NCBI GenBank assembly: GCA_035302865.1
Contig: DATGSF010000136.1
Span: 1 to 15,198 of the forward strand
Direction of reading: 5' to 3'
DNA length: 15,198 nucleotides
DNA from: DATGSF01 sp035302865
Lineage (GTDB): Bacteria; Bacteroidota; Bacteroidia; Chitinophagales; Chitinophagaceae
Shown: positions 14,628 through 15,198 of the stretch, one piece after another
How the letters are laid out: every line of letters begins with the position of its first letter
Position numbering within the stretch: the first letter of the stretch is position 1
Made by a program: the position numbers and the translations under genes
The notes under the pieces: model-generated
Database searches by the model: none
Told to the model about the DNA's origin: nothing
What the model saw: the letters and a program-made list of their open reading frames with translations, nothing else

Positions 14628-15198
14628 AATAAAATGCTTTTATTTGTTCGGAAATATAAATAATATCCCCTTCCTGCAAATCCATATGCATAGGAAGACG
14701 CAATAAAGTATTAGAGACATTTTCTGTATTATTTCCTCCATGGTAAGTGCCTATCTTTTTTCCAAATTCAGAAAGATGTAAAGGAATATAATGAAATAAG
14801 GCTTCAATTCCCTTTTCCAACAAGTACTTTGATAATGCAATTCGCTCTTCTCTATTTTTTGTTAAAATATAAAATTCATGATAATTATTTTCTAATTTAT
14901 TTTCTGGTAAAAGTTTTAAATATCCATCTTCTTCTAAAACTTTTAAATGCTCATAATAAATTCTTGATAAAGTATTCCTATAATGTAAAATTTCACTTGC
15001 GCTTTTTAAATTTTCATATAAAACTGCAGCATTTAGTTCATTCATTTGAAATTTAGAACCTTTATCTACCCATTCATAATAAGGTACTTTTTTATCTATA
15101 AATTTCTCACGATTGGTACCAATATGATAAATATTTTCCATTCTACTTGCAAGTTTCTCATTGTTTATTAACAACAATCCTCCTTGAATAGCTGAAAT
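14617..15198 (-). CDS. wecE: WecE-like dTDP-4-amino-4,6-dideoxygalactose transaminase, 5' end beyond the window
   Basis: The minus-strand frame is open from 15198 to the stop at 14617, giving the last 193 residues of a DegT/DnrJ/EryC1/StrS sugar aminotransferase. The start lies off the right edge; the TTG at 15177 is internal, since ISAIQGGLLLINNEKLASRM continues the family pattern across it. HIGTNREKF, YEWVDKGSKFQMNELNAAV, ALFHYIPLHLS and LLRLPMHMDL all match WecE/RffA in order. The PLP lysine would be a few residues beyond the edge. WecE makes dTDP-4-amino-4,6-dideoxy-D-galactose (Fuc4N) from the 4-keto sugar, a precursor for surface polysaccharides. The QGG here replaces the family's usual EGG near the lysine. 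Assignment to a closely related 4-keto-sugar transaminase is possible. Confidence 0.88.
   Translation of the reverse strand: MSAIQGGLLLINNEKLASRMENIYHIGTNREKFIDKKVPYYEWVDKGSKFQMNELNAAVLYENLKSASEILHYRNTLSRIYYEHLKVLEEDGYLKLLPENKLENNYHEFYILTKNREERIALSKYLLEKGIEALFHYIPLHLSEFGKKIGTYHGGNNTENVSNTLLRLPMHMDLQEGDIIYISEQIKAFYYDK

Noticed and set aside
15177..15177. TTG as the start of the aminotransferase
   Set aside because: The frame stays open to the window edge and family-like sequence continues upstream of this codon, so the gene is truncated by the window.

Overview
The window looks like chromosome of a low-GC member of the Bacteroidota. The evidence is a GldA-type ABC ATPase, Bacteroidota-style -7 boxes (TAnnTTTG) just ahead of several starts, almost no Shine-Dalgarno sequences, and A+T-rich coding sequence. 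No rRNA, tRNA or CRISPR array was seen.

Region 1 (1-4570) reads as ordinary housekeeping DNA. On the minus strand, from right to left, are kbl (glycine C-acetyltransferase), a small two-TM protein with a PH-like tail, and a thiolase cut by the left edge. The last two are coupled through a TAATG junction. Divergent from kbl, on the plus strand, is a YpfJ-type zinc metallopeptidase followed after 6 bases by gldA. The kbl/metallopeptidase intergenic holds two back-to-back -7 boxes that fix both start codons.

Region 2 (4571-5450) is a gene-poor junction. It holds a strong hairpin terminator, a degraded 3' end of a cysN-like gene (sulfate adenylyltransferase large subunit), and a 239-base element with 17-base inverted ends bounded by TTAA. 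The element resembles a non-autonomous (MITE-like) transposon, and its right TTAA supplies the stop codon of the next gene.

Region 3 (5447-15198) is a compact minus-strand operon that is more A+T-rich than region 1. In transcription order it encodes: a WecE-like sugar aminotransferase (cut by the right edge), an ABC-2 polysaccharide permease, its ATPase, a UbiA-family prenyltransferase, a transglutaminase-like lipoprotein, an asparagine-synthetase-like protein without the glutaminase cysteine, a small membrane-anchored protein, an HTTM-like multi-TM protein (frameshifted in a run of six A), a UDP-glucuronate-4-epimerase-like protein and a GT8-like glycosyltransferase. Most junctions overlap or have under 30 bases between genes.

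The sugar-nucleotide enzymes, the ABC exporter and the glycosyltransferase mark this as an O-antigen or capsule locus using ABC-dependent export. The middle five genes (UbiA, transglutaminase lipoprotein, AsnB-like, small FYPMY protein, HTTM) are not standard parts of such a locus. They are the best candidate here for an undescribed module, perhaps modifying a lipid-linked or surface-attached product; that function is inference only.
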